Source: an uncultured Candidatus Saccharibacteria bacterium (GTDB lineage: Bacteria; Patescibacteria; Saccharimonadia; Saccharimonadales; UBA6022). Taken from it: 64,000 nucleotides of DNA. Made by a program: the position numbers and the translations under genes. The notes beneath the pieces are model-generated. The model searched no databases. It saw nothing but the letters and a program-made list of their open reading frames with translations, and had not been told where the DNA came from. This document shows, piece by piece, positions 15,956 to 24,696 of this stretch. Positions within the stretch are counted from its first letter, which is position 1. Each line of letters opens with the position of its first letter. Where the stretch lies: contig CAMLED010000001.1 of NCBI GenBank assembly GCA_946479115.1, positions 7,301 through 71,300 of the forward strand. Reading direction: 5' to 3'.

Positions 15956-17677
15956 TTACTGTCCGCCATATCCGTAACCATAGCCTGGATATGTAAGCTG
16001 CGGTTTATGGTAGTTTGTAACCTTGACTGGAAAATGTGCATCATCAAAAGCTATATCGACGGGAGCAATGTAGAGTTCACTGCCATTTTTAGCGAGTAAA
16101 ATATATTTATCCGTATACCAACCATATGGCGTATAGTCTGACAGCGATGCTATCTGCTTACCACTTGCGCCATTTTTGTCACCGATAAACAGTGAATTTT
16201 TTCCATCACGCACCTCTGACCAGAACACTTTTTTGGCATCTGGTGATACTAAATAGGTTGGATAGGCTGAATTAAATTGATCGTCGGTTATTGTGTCTGC
16301 CCCCGTTAAGGTACCGTTCTCATACTCGTAATATGACACTTTTCCTGTTGGGTCGGTAAAGCCTGCGTAAATTTCTTGTGGCTTATAAAAACGAATATTT
16401 ACATAGGCACCCTGTGGTTGTGCAACCTCTTTTATCACACGCTTCTTGCCGTCTGTTGTAGCCGACATGATGGACATCTTAAAGTCACCAGCACGATACG
16501 CAGACCTGCTCCAACTCTTCGTATAAACAACTTCATTGTTCAATATATAAGCATTGCCAATATCTTCACGCTGGAAGTCATAGTAGCTAGTACCGCTACC
16601 AAGCGCTTGATCCATAGACGTAATCTTTTGAGATTCTACATCATAGGCCTTTAATACCTGTCGCTGATTATCCCAGGACTCACCAGTATCACGGGTCACT
16701 TTATATATAAACTTATGACCCGACCATCCAACAAAACTAAAGTTCGCTGATCCTTCGTCTGCCGTGATCAACTCACCTGTCTCAGCATTAATGATATATA
16801 CCTTATCAAATTCACTGTCTCGCCTTGCAAGTAACGCTAGGTATTTCCAATCGCGGGCCGCAAGTAGTGATGTCGATTCATCTCGTTCTTTACCTGTTCC
16901 TGTTACGACAACTTCAGGATTGCTGCCGTCAAGATTAGACTTCATGACATTGATTTTGCCCGTGCTCTTACTTAGATAAAAGAGATGTCCGCTCGCAGTT
17001 AGTGTAAACTCTGCTGCTTTATCAGTGTTATCACTACTAAGTTTTACGCTACGTGCATTATAGCCATCCTTTTCAAGCACACCATCATGGGCTTTCTGAT
17101 CTGCAGGGATAACGATTGTTGCGGCACCGTCTTTATTGGTAATAGCCGTCGCCTTACCCACAGATAATTTAGCCGAGCTAACTGGAGCCTTAGAGATTGA
17201 ATCCACAATAGAGATGAGCACTTGTCGCCCTTGTGCCTTAACTTCTATAGACGCGGTGTCAGTCGCACCAATAACAGGTACTGTATATGTGCGCGCAGAG
17301 GCTGCATAAAGCTGCTTGTTGACCTTTAGCTCGTACACACCAACACTAACGTTCTTTAGAATAACGGTACCCGAGCTATCAGTTTTTCCTTCTACTTTGC
17401 CCAAGCTTACAGTTGCATCACTGACTGGTTTTTTTAGTGATTGATCAACGACTTTTAATGTAACATCCTTTTTAATTATGAGTCCAAGCGTAGCATATCG
17501 AGTGAAGGGAATCGAAACGATGATTACAAGTAAAACAATAACAATCGCAGCTATAGAGATTATTTTTCGTTTTCGGGTGCTAAAAAGGCTTTTAACAAAG
17601 CTTCCAATTTTAGACACATGCTCCTTATTAAAACGAAGTTTATTTTTCTGTTTTTCCACTCGATTTTTAGATTCCAT
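15956..17677 (-). CDS. Membrane-anchored surface protein with Ig-like domains and a beta-propeller
   Basis: This 573-residue protein has a very basic cytoplasmic N-terminus (1-38), one membrane span (about 39-57) and two tandem carboxypeptidase-regulatory-like beta-sandwich repeats, each with 'V-x-D-x-x-x-K-x-P-V-S-x-A' (about 75-145 and 150-225). A TolB-like propeller follows (230-550), including 'SAYPTYLVSPDAKKVFWSEVRDG' broken here as one blade. It ends in a Tyr/Gly-rich tail (PGYGYGYGGQ). It should face outward; the propeller suggests ligand or polymer binding. No enzyme motif is seen. It shares its general design with the propeller protein at 3035-4399. Confidence 0.75.
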   Translation of the reverse strand: MESKNRVEKQKNKLRFNKEHVSKIGSFVKSLFSTRKRKIISIAAIVIVLLVIIVSIPFTRYATLGLIIKKDVTLKVVDQSLKKPVSDATVSLGKVEGKTDSSGTVILKNVSVGVYELKVNKQLYAASARTYTVPVIGATDTASIEVKAQGRQVLISIVDSISKAPVSSAKLSVGKATAITNKDGAATIVIPADQKAHDGVLEKDGYNARSVKLSSDNTDKAAEFTLTASGHLFYLSKSTGKINVMKSNLDGSNPEVVVTGTGKERDESTSLLAARDWKYLALLARRDSEFDKVYIINAETGELITADEGSANFSFVGWSGHKFIYKVTRDTGESWDNQRQVLKAYDVESQKITSMDQALGSGTSYYDFQREDIGNAYILNNEVVYTKSWSRSAYRAGDFKMSIMSATTDGKKRVIKEVAQPQGAYVNIRFYKPQEIYAGFTDPTGKVSYYEYENGTLTGADTITDDQFNSAYPTYLVSPDAKKVFWSEVRDGKNSLFIGDKNGASGKQIASLSDYTPYGWYTDKYILLAKNGSELYIAPVDIAFDDAHFPVKVTNYHKPQLTYPGYGYGYGGQ

Positions 17678-17740
17678 ATTAAGAGCTTACGGTTTTTACA
17701 CTGTAATAACAATCCCCTTATGGCTCTATTTGAATAATAG

Positions 17741-18496
17741 TTAAGCTACTTTGTTCAAAGTCTCAATCACCAGCGCGGTATCTTCCCACTTTTCAACAGC
17801 AATTGTATCAATCCCAACTGATTTAACAGGGTAATCATTTCCACCTTCATCCAGCTTGTCACCAATGAATAGGATTTCATCTTTTGTCACACCGGCATGT
17901 TCGATCAACTGCCTCATACCGTAAGCCTTATCAATCCCCTTTAGCGTCACGTCAATCGAAGTAGTACCCGCTGCACGCACCTCAAGTTCGGGTAGTAGTG
18001 GTGCAACTGCATTGCGAATTGCTAATTTCTTTTCACCCGTTGGATCCCACGCGTATTTCGCTTCAGCAGGAGCATCCTGACCTAACGCAGCCATCGTTAC
18101 TTGTGAACCACGGTCTTCAATGACGTCACCGTATGGTGCATCTGGCCACAGACCCAATTCTTTTGAAGTTGCTTCTAGTACCTCAAAAGCCTTTTGCTTC
18201 TGTTCGGCACTTGGCTCGTTTGAATACTGCATTTTCCAGTCATTAAGATCATGATCAAATCGATAATAGCGGGTGCCACACGTTGGCATTAGGTGTAATC
18301 GATCCAGATGATGAGGCTCGGTAGGCAAATGCGCAGTCACCTGCGTCTGCAACTGCTGCACATTAGCACCCGATATAACACAAACGTCATAGTGTTCTAG
18401 TAGACCCATTAATAATTCACTCATGCGCGGCGCAATCGGTGACTTAGTAATTGATAATGTATCATCTAGGTCAAATGCAATCATTTTCTTTGTCAT
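17741..18496 (-). CDS. HAD-IIB family phosphohydrolase/phosphomannomutase-like
   Basis: This 251-residue protein opens with the HAD motif I FDLDDTL (Asp9, Asp11), has motif II in 'VCVISGAN', a conserved Lys in 'LKGIDKAYGM' and the motif IV region 'FIGDKLDEGGNDYPV'. The last motif closely resembles that of eukaryotic-type phosphomannomutases (GDK..GGND). It is either a sugar phosphatase or a mannose/glucose phosphomutase. It sits 16 bases downstream of a nucleotidyltransferase gene on the same strand, which suggests successive steps of sugar activation. An AGGAGAG ribosome binding site supports the start. Confidence 0.85.
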   Translation of the reverse strand: MTKKMIAFDLDDTLSITKSPIAPRMSELLMGLLEHYDVCVISGANVQQLQTQVTAHLPTEPHHLDRLHLMPTCGTRYYRFDHDLNDWKMQYSNEPSAEQKQKAFEVLEATSKELGLWPDAPYGDVIEDRGSQVTMAALGQDAPAEAKYAWDPTGEKKLAIRNAVAPLLPELEVRAAGTTSIDVTLKGIDKAYGMRQLIEHAGVTKDEILFIGDKLDEGGNDYPVKSVGIDTIAVEKWEDTALVIETLNKVA

Positions 18497-18512
18497 AAGG
18501 TCTCTCCTGTAA

Positions 18513-18950
18513 TTATTTCTTGTGGCCTAGCGCCTGGTTAATACGTGTTGATGAGTCGGCCTTTTCTACGCCACCGACACCGAATAATAATTCAATGTTA
18601 TATTTATGGCAAACTTCACCCTCTGGAATTGCCTTTTCTGAATCACGATCACCACCGTTAGAGAACGTCAGTTGATCATTTGGATACTTTTCTGCAATGT
18701 GTTGCAAAGTCCGAATAACCGTTGGGTCTTCGTCAAGAGAGATAATCACTTCATCAACCGCACGCAAGGCACCAATTAATCGAGCACGATTCTGTTCGCT
18801 CAAGATCACCTTACCTTTTTTCATCACTTGCTGAATATCATTATTCACAATCACAATCAGCCGATCACCCAACTTGGCCGCTGCTTCGATCATATCTAGA
18901 TGACCACCATGCAAGGGGTTAAAAAAGCCACTAACAATTTGTATCTTCAT
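18513..18950 (-). CDS. Cytidylyltransferase/adenylyltransferase-like protein (RfaE-II type)
   Basis: This 145-residue protein has the nucleotidyltransferase fold: 'GFFNPLHGGHLDMIEAA' holds the HxGH ATP/CTP-binding motif, 'LGDRLIVIVNND' and 'DEVIISLDEDPTV' follow the pattern of RfaE domain II and glycerol-3-phosphate cytidylyltransferase. The ISSTR-type motif near the end appears as 'ADSSTRIN'. It would activate a phosphorylated sugar or polyol as an NDP derivative. It is the first gene of a two-gene unit with the HAD/PMM-like gene; a GAGGAG ribosome binding site precedes it. The substrate is unknown. Confidence 0.85.
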   Translation of the reverse strand: MKIQIVSGFFNPLHGGHLDMIEAAAKLGDRLIVIVNNDIQQVMKKGKVILSEQNRARLIGALRAVDEVIISLDEDPTVIRTLQHIAEKYPNDQLTFSNGGDRDSEKAIPEGEVCHKYNIELLFGVGGVEKADSSTRINQALGHKK

Positions 18951-19058
18951 GTAACTCCTCGTTAACTATCTTCGAATCTTTATTATACCGTATCTTTATA
19001 TGTTGTATTTATCACATACATGCATATCGCCTATTTATACAATATATTGGTAGTTTGA

Positions 19059-20075
<1,017 letters not shown>

Positions 20076-20077
20076 TC

Positions 20078-21499
20078 ATGGACCGTCGAGAGCTTGAATT
20101 TAGTAAAGAACTCCGTTTCGAAACCACCACCATCCCCGGTCTCTTGATCGCGGACCTACCAGTTCATGGTGATTCACGTGGCTGGTTTAAAGAAAACTGG
20201 CAAAATGAAAAAATGTCCAAGCTTGGTTTGCCTGAATTCGGACCAGTTCAAAACAATATTTCATTCAATGCTGAAAAAGGTGTGACGCGCGGTATTCATG
20301 CTGAGCCATGGGACAAATATATCTCAATTGGCTCTGGACGTGTCTTTGGTGCCTGGGTAGACCTACGCGAAGGCGAAAGCTTTGGCCAAGTATTCACTGC
20401 CGAGCTCGATCCTACCAAGGCGATCTTTGTGCCACGTGGTGTCGGTAATTCATTCCAAGCGCTTGAAGACAACACTGTCTACACCTACCTGGTTAACGAC
20501 CACTGGAGCGCTGAGGCGCAAGCTCAGTACACATTCCTGAATCTAGCCGATGAAACAGCTAATATCGAATGGCCAATCCCACTCGATAACGCCGAACTGT
20601 CGGACAAAGATAAAGCTCACCCACGTCTTGCCGCGGTTCAACCAATGAAACCTAAGAAGATTTTAATCACTGGCGCCAATGGTCAACTTGGACGTGCATT
20701 TCGTGATATCTATCCAAATGCTGAATTTGTCACTCGTGAAGAATTCGATATCACTGATGAGAATATCGACCAAGCCCGTCCATGGCGACAATACGAAGCT
20801 ATTATCAATACCGCAGCATATACTGCCGTCGACAATGCCGAAACACCAGAAGGTCGCGCTGCCGCCTGGGAAATTAACGCCAAAGCCGTGGCGAATCTCG
20901 CTCGAGTCGCTACTAAATACGGCATCACATTAGTTCATTACTCATCAGATTACGTCTTTAACGGTGAACAGCAAATCCATAATGAAGATGAATGGTTCTC
21001 GCCTCTTAGTGCCTACGGTCAGTCGAAAGCAGCTGGTGATATCGCAGCATCAGCTACCACTCGACATTACGTTGTGCGCACAGGTTGGGTTGTGGGTGAT
21101 GGTACGAATTTTGTTCGCACCATGCAAAGCCTGGCCGATCGGGGTATCCAGCCAAAGGTCGTCAACGATCAAATCGGTCGATTAACATTCACCGATGATC
21201 TCGCCGCAGCTACAAGGCACTTATTAGCCACCAATGCACCATATGGCACATACAACGTCACAAATGATGGTGAACCAGCTAGTTGGGCTGATATTGCAGC
21301 AGAGGTTTACGAACTAGTCGGACATGATCGTGGTGAAGTAACAGGCATTTCAACAGACGAATACTTCAGCGGTAAAGTAGGCGTAGCTCACAGACCTTTA
21401 CAGAGCACTCTAAATATTGATAAGATTGTAAATACAGGTTTTACGCCCCGAGACTGGAAACCAGCACTCGAAAATTATTTAGACACTAACAATTCTTAG
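20078..21499 (+). CDS. rmlCD: Fused dTDP-4-dehydrorhamnose 3,5-epimerase / dTDP-4-dehydrorhamnose reductase
   Basis: This 473-residue protein joins two enzymes that are usually separate. Residues 1-185 are the RmlC cupin epimerase, with 'HGDSRGWFKE' and the catalytic His74 in 'TRGIHAEPWDKYIS'. Residues 192-473 are the RmlD NADPH reductase, with TGANGQLG (198-205), 'SSDYVFNGE' and Tyr313/Lys317 (YGQSK). Together they carry out the last two steps to dTDP-L-rhamnose. Similar rmlCD fusions are known in some actinobacteria such as bifidobacteria. The gene sits directly between rmlB and rmlA. Confidence 0.94.
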   Translation: MDRRELEFSKELRFETTTIPGLLIADLPVHGDSRGWFKENWQNEKMSKLGLPEFGPVQNNISFNAEKGVTRGIHAEPWDKYISIGSGRVFGAWVDLREGESFGQVFTAELDPTKAIFVPRGVGNSFQALEDNTVYTYLVNDHWSAEAQAQYTFLNLADETANIEWPIPLDNAELSDKDKAHPRLAAVQPMKPKKILITGANGQLGRAFRDIYPNAEFVTREEFDITDENIDQARPWRQYEAIINTAAYTAVDNAETPEGRAAAWEINAKAVANLARVATKYGITLVHYSSDYVFNGEQQIHNEDEWFSPLSAYGQSKAAGDIAASATTRHYVVRTGWVVGDGTNFVRTMQSLADRGIQPKVVNDQIGRLTFTDDLAAATRHLLATNAPYGTYNVTNDGEPASWADIAAEVYELVGHDRGEVTGISTDEYFSGKVGVAHRPLQSTLNIDKIVNTGFTPRDWKPALENYLDTNNS

Positions 21500-21514
21500 T
21501 TAAAGGAGTAGTTC

Positions 21515-22363
21515 ATGAAAGGCATTATCTTAGCAGGCGGTTCAGGATCACGCCTATGGCCAATTACAATGGGTATCAGTAAGCAACTTATGCCCATTTA
21601 CGACAAGCCAATGATTTACTACCCGCTCACAACACTCATGCTAGCGGGCATTAAAGAGATACTCATTATCACAACGCCCGAACATCAGGCGCAGTTTAAG
21701 AGCCTTCTGGGTGATGGTTCAAATTGGGGCATTTCTTTAACCTATGCAGTTCAGCCTTCCCCAGATGGTCTTGCTCAAGCATTTATTATCGGTGAAGAGT
21801 TTATTGGGGATGATAAGGTTGCGCTTGTACTGGGCGACAACATTTTCCATGGACACAAATTAAGCGATGCACTAAAGACTTGCGTAGACCCTGACGGCGG
21901 TATCGTTTTCGCCTACCAGGTTTCGGATCCTGAACGTTATGGTGTTGTTGAGTTCGACAGTAACCGAAAAGCAATCTCAATCGAAGAAAAACCATCACAA
22001 CCAAAATCCGACTATGCAGTTGTGGGTCTTTATTTTTACGACAACGACGTAATCGAAATCGCCAAAAACGTTCAACCTAGCGAGCGTGGCGAGCTAGAAA
22101 TTACAGCTATAAATGAAGAGTATTTAAAGCGCGGTAAACTAAAGGTTACAACATTAGATGATGGTGATGTGTGGCTTGATACAGGTACAATCGATTCGAT
22201 GACTGACGCAAGTGATTATGTAAAAGTACTTCAAAAACGTACTGGTCAGATCATCGGTAGTCCAGAAGTAACCGCTTTTGAGGAAAGCTTCATTGACGAA
22301 TCAGCTCTTGGCAACCTAGCTAAGCCGCTGATGAAATCAGGCTATGGCCAATACCTTAAATAA
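21515..22363 (+). CDS. rmlA: Glucose-1-phosphate thymidylyltransferase
   Basis: This 282-residue enzyme makes dTDP-glucose from glucose-1-phosphate and dTTP, the first step of the rhamnose pathway. It has the nucleotide-binding 'GGSGSRLWP' at 8-16, '[18 protein letters not shown]' and '[11 protein letters not shown]', all typical of RmlA, and '[11 protein letters not shown]' near the C-terminus. The length is close to the usual 290. An AAGGAG ribosome binding site precedes it. It is the last gene of the rml operon, which ends at the terminator at 22386. Confidence 0.96.
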   Translation: MKGIILAGGSGSRLWPITMGISKQLMPIYDKPMIYYPLTTLMLAGIKEILIITTPEHQAQFKSLLGDGSNWGISLTYAVQPSPDGLAQAFIIGEEFIGDDKVALVLGDNIFHGHKLSDALKTCVDPDGGIVFAYQVSDPERYGVVEFDSNRKAISIEEKPSQPKSDYAVVGLYFYDNDVIEIAKNVQPSERGELEITAINEEYLKRGKLKVTTLDDGDVWLDTGTIDSMTDASDYVKVLQKRTGQIIGSPEVTAFEESFIDESALGNLAKPLMKSGYGQYLK

Positions 22364-22385
22364 AAAATTGAAAAATAACTATCCC

Positions 22386-22420
22386 AAATAGATTGGCTCA
22401 ATGGTCAATCTATTTTTTTT
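22386..22420 (+). terminator. Intrinsic terminator of the rml operon
   Basis: AAATAGATTG (22386-22395) and CAATCTATTT (22406-22415) form a 10-bp stem with a 10-base loop and a run of eight or more T. Confidence 0.9.
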
Positions 22421-22461
22421 GTTTCTAGCATTCCAGAATGATGGTGAAGATAGTTAAAAAA

Positions 22462-22470
22462 TGTTAAAAT
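22462..22470 (+). promoter_or_regulatory. Extended -10 promoter of the GT2/DUF2304 pair, leaderless
   Basis: TG-T-TAAAAT (22462-22470) ends 10 bases before the ATG at 22481. A second TATAAT at 22474-22479 abuts the start codon and is too close to serve. Confidence 0.5.
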
Positions 22471-22480
22471 AACTATAATT

Positions 22481-23197
22481 ATGACAGTTAAGAAAAAACA
22501 ACTTCGCGTGTGTGTCGTTATTCCGGCATACAATGAATCATCTGTCATTAAAGATGTTATTAATGACGTTATTAAAACATTTAAGTCTTCTAGTTATCAG
22601 GCAGAGATAGTTGTTATTAACGACGCCTCAAAAGATAATACGGCAGAAGTAGCCAGCAAGAGTGGAGCAACAGTAATCAATCACATCCTTAATAGTGGCG
22701 CTGGTGGCGCCACAGCAACAGGTCTTAGCTATGCACAGCAGAATAATTTTGACATAGCCTGTACGATGGATGCCGATGGTCAACACGCCAGTAAAGACGT
22801 TCTTGAAGGAGTAAATCAACTCATAAAACGCAGAGCAGACTTACTCATAGGAAGTCGCCTCATTAACAATGAAGGTATGTCAAAAGTCAAAGTCATTGGT
22901 AATAAAGGTCTTAGCTTTATTACATACATCTTATTTGGAATTAACTCGACAGATTCACAATCAGGACTACGTATTTTTAGCAAAAGGACCTTGGAGCAGT
23001 TACGATGGAAAACAAGTGGTTACGAATTTTGTAGCGAAATGCTTTGGCGAGCCAATCAGTTACGTCTTGTAATTGATGAATATCCGATTCAAGCAATCTA
23101 TACAGACTATTCAAAGTCTAAAGGTCAAAATAATTGGAACGCTATCAATATCGTTAAATCGCTGTTACGGCGAAGACTTCTGGAGATGTTTGAATGA
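22481..23197 (+). CDS. Glycosyltransferase family 2, dolichyl-phosphate-mannose synthase-like
   Basis: This 238-residue GT-A enzyme begins with 'VCVVIPAYNESSVI', has 'VVINDASKDNTAEVA' and the metal-binding 'CTMDADGQH' (DxD). 'NSTDSQSGLRIFSK' is the conserved acceptor-site region of the DPM1-like branch. There are no C-terminal membrane spans. It probably charges polyprenyl phosphate with a sugar. Its last four bases overlap the start of the DUF2304 gene (ATGA), and a GtrA gene follows in the opposite direction; GT2, DUF2304 and GtrA commonly occur together. Confidence 0.9.
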   Translation: MTVKKKQLRVCVVIPAYNESSVIKDVINDVIKTFKSSSYQAEIVVINDASKDNTAEVASKSGATVINHILNSGAGGATATGLSYAQQNNFDIACTMDADGQHASKDVLEGVNQLIKRRADLLIGSRLINNEGMSKVKVIGNKGLSFITYILFGINSTDSQSGLRIFSKRTLEQLRWKTSGYEFCSEMLWRANQLRLVIDEYPIQAIYTDYSKSKGQNNWNAINIVKSLLRRRLLEMFE

Positions 23198-23544
23198 GAT
23201 ATATTATTTTAGTCTTACTTAATGTGCCAATCATTGTGCTTGCATTAGTTAACTTCATTACCCGCTACAAGCTAGGGAAGATACAAAAAGCAAAATTCTA
23301 TCGACAAATCGTTATATGGATAATCCTTCTTTTGGTACTAATTGGCTCATTCCCTCTGTATAACCTAGTAGCCGGCAAAGCCGTGCTTGATTCAAGTGAA
23401 CTGAGCTTGTTTGATATTGTACAGACTACGGCCATCATTATCTTGCTTTACATCGTTAACAATCAACGTCAAAAAATCGATCAAACCGACAAAGCATTTC
23501 GAGACCTGCATCAAGAAATGTCAATTCGCATGTCAAAAAAATAA
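23194..23544 (+). CDS. DUF2304-like membrane protein
   Basis: This 116-residue protein has three hydrophobic segments (about 2-20, 38-57 and 73-89) and a C-terminal charged coiled helix (NNQRQKIDQTDKAFRDLHQE). That layout and its coupling to a DPM1-like GT2 gene match DUF2304 (PF10066), a family thought to assist polyprenyl-sugar transfer. The assignment relies on layout and context. Translation is coupled to the upstream gene through an ATGA overlap. Confidence 0.7.
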   Translation: MRYIILVLLNVPIIVLALVNFITRYKLGKIQKAKFYRQIVIWIILLLVLIGSFPLYNLVAGKAVLDSSELSLFDIVQTTAIIILLYIVNNQRQKIDQTDKAFRDLHQEMSIRMSKK

Positions 23545-23564
23545 ATGAATTATATAGCCCGGTG

Positions 23565-23957
23565 CTATTTTTCATGTTTAAAAATAATCTTTTGAAATAT
23601 GAAATAATTCCATGTAGCAACCATCGCCATCACTACAAGCTTTGCGATCCAAAAAAATAACCCTACGATCGATATCATTAACCATAAAACAACATTACTC
23701 AGTACGAGATTGGTTGCTGCAAGGATAGAATATTGTATGAGTTCTTTTTTTGAATTGCCGTCGCTCTTAAATACCCACTTTTTATTTAATAAAAAGCTGA
23801 TTACGAATCCACATAAAAAACTAACCGTTTGAGCGACCACTACAGCGACCGGTGTAAAGTGAAGTATGGCGACGAAGACGCCATACTCGACTACAGCCGC
23901 ACTTCCTCCGGATATAAGAAATTTAATAATTTTTACATACGATGCAGGGTAAGTCAT
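23565..23957 (-). CDS. GtrA family membrane protein
   Basis: This 130-residue protein has four membrane spans and the GtrA hallmarks: 'IKFLISGGSAAVVEYGVFV' at the start, 'SFLCGFVISFLLNKKWVF' in the second helix pair and the final 'WNYFIFQKIIF'. GtrA proteins are proposed to flip polyprenyl-phosphate-linked sugars. It is convergent with the GT2/DUF2304 pair, ending 20 bases from it. A weak hairpin (TAGC/GCTA) lies between them. Confidence 0.88.
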   Translation of the reverse strand: MTYPASYVKIIKFLISGGSAAVVEYGVFVAILHFTPVAVVVAQTVSFLCGFVISFLLNKKWVFKSDGNSKKELIQYSILAATNLVLSNVVLWLMISIVGLFFWIAKLVVMAMVATWNYFIFQKIIFKHEK

Positions 23958-24078
23958 TGCAGTAATTATACCATTAACAGATCAGTCCAGATAAATATTG
24001 TTGTATAAAGAGCTAAGAGGATATCTTGTACGTTTTTTTCGTTTATGGTTAAATAGTATAAGCAGAAAGAACAAAAAA

Positions 24079-24696
24079 ATGAACATTCCAAATAAAAAAT
24101 TTATATTGTCGCCTCGCAAAAAAATGATTATTTTTGCTATTGTTCTATTGATTGTTATATTTGGTGCCACAAGCTATGCATACACGACAAAGTCATGGCC
24201 ATTTTCAAAGCAAAACAATGCAGCCGAAAACACAAAACAGTTTGGCTCGCCGGATACAAATCCTTCTACCGACATCCCGACTACAAACAATGATAAAAAT
24301 AACTCCAATTCTGACGGTACAACAAGCTCTAAAGACTCTGTCGACACTAATAGCCAGCAAAAGAACACTTCACTGTCTGTAAATGAAATAGTCAAGCCAG
24401 TTGGTACATTCGTCAGCAACCACTCCCCTAACCTATCAGGTAATCCTGCTCCAAATACCATTGTTTCTACCTGTAGAACATCGCCTCATATTGACTGTGT
24501 TATTACCTTTTCGAAGGACGGTCTAACCAAATCACTGCCAGTACAAACCACAGATGCAAATGGCAACACAAACTGGAATTGGCAACTACAAGACCTAAAT
24601 TTAACAGCTGGTGATTGGCAGATATCTGTCACCGCCACAAGTGGTAATACGTCACAAACTTCAAACGACGTGATGCCCCTAAGGGTACGAGAATGA
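24079..24696 (+). CDS. Secreted or membrane-anchored protein with Ser/Thr-rich linker
   Basis: From the ATG at 24079 the protein has 205 residues. An upstream in-frame TTG at 23998 would add 27 residues, but the ATG places a basic stretch and a membrane span (about 15-34) where expected. A low-complexity Asn/Ser/Thr/Asp linker (40-100) leads to a C-terminal beta-sandwich-like domain (110-205) with 'TQTSNDVMPLRV' style strands and two Cys. It is probably surface exposed. Its stop overlaps the start of the large secreted protein downstream (ATGA), so the two are likely partners. Confidence 0.65.
   Translation: MNIPNKKFILSPRKKMIIFAIVLLIVIFGATSYAYTTKSWPFSKQNNAAENTKQFGSPDTNPSTDIPTTNNDKNNSNSDGTTSSKDSVDTNSQQKNTSLSVNEIVKPVGTFVSNHSPNLSGNPAPNTIVSTCRTSPHIDCVITFSKDGLTKSLPVQTTDANGNTNWNWQLQDLNLTAGDWQISVTATSGNTSQTSNDVMPLRVRE

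Noticed and set aside
23998..24078. A TTG start for the stalk protein at 24079
   Set aside because: It would bury the membrane anchor behind 27 extra residues, and a promoter-like sequence lies within that stretch.
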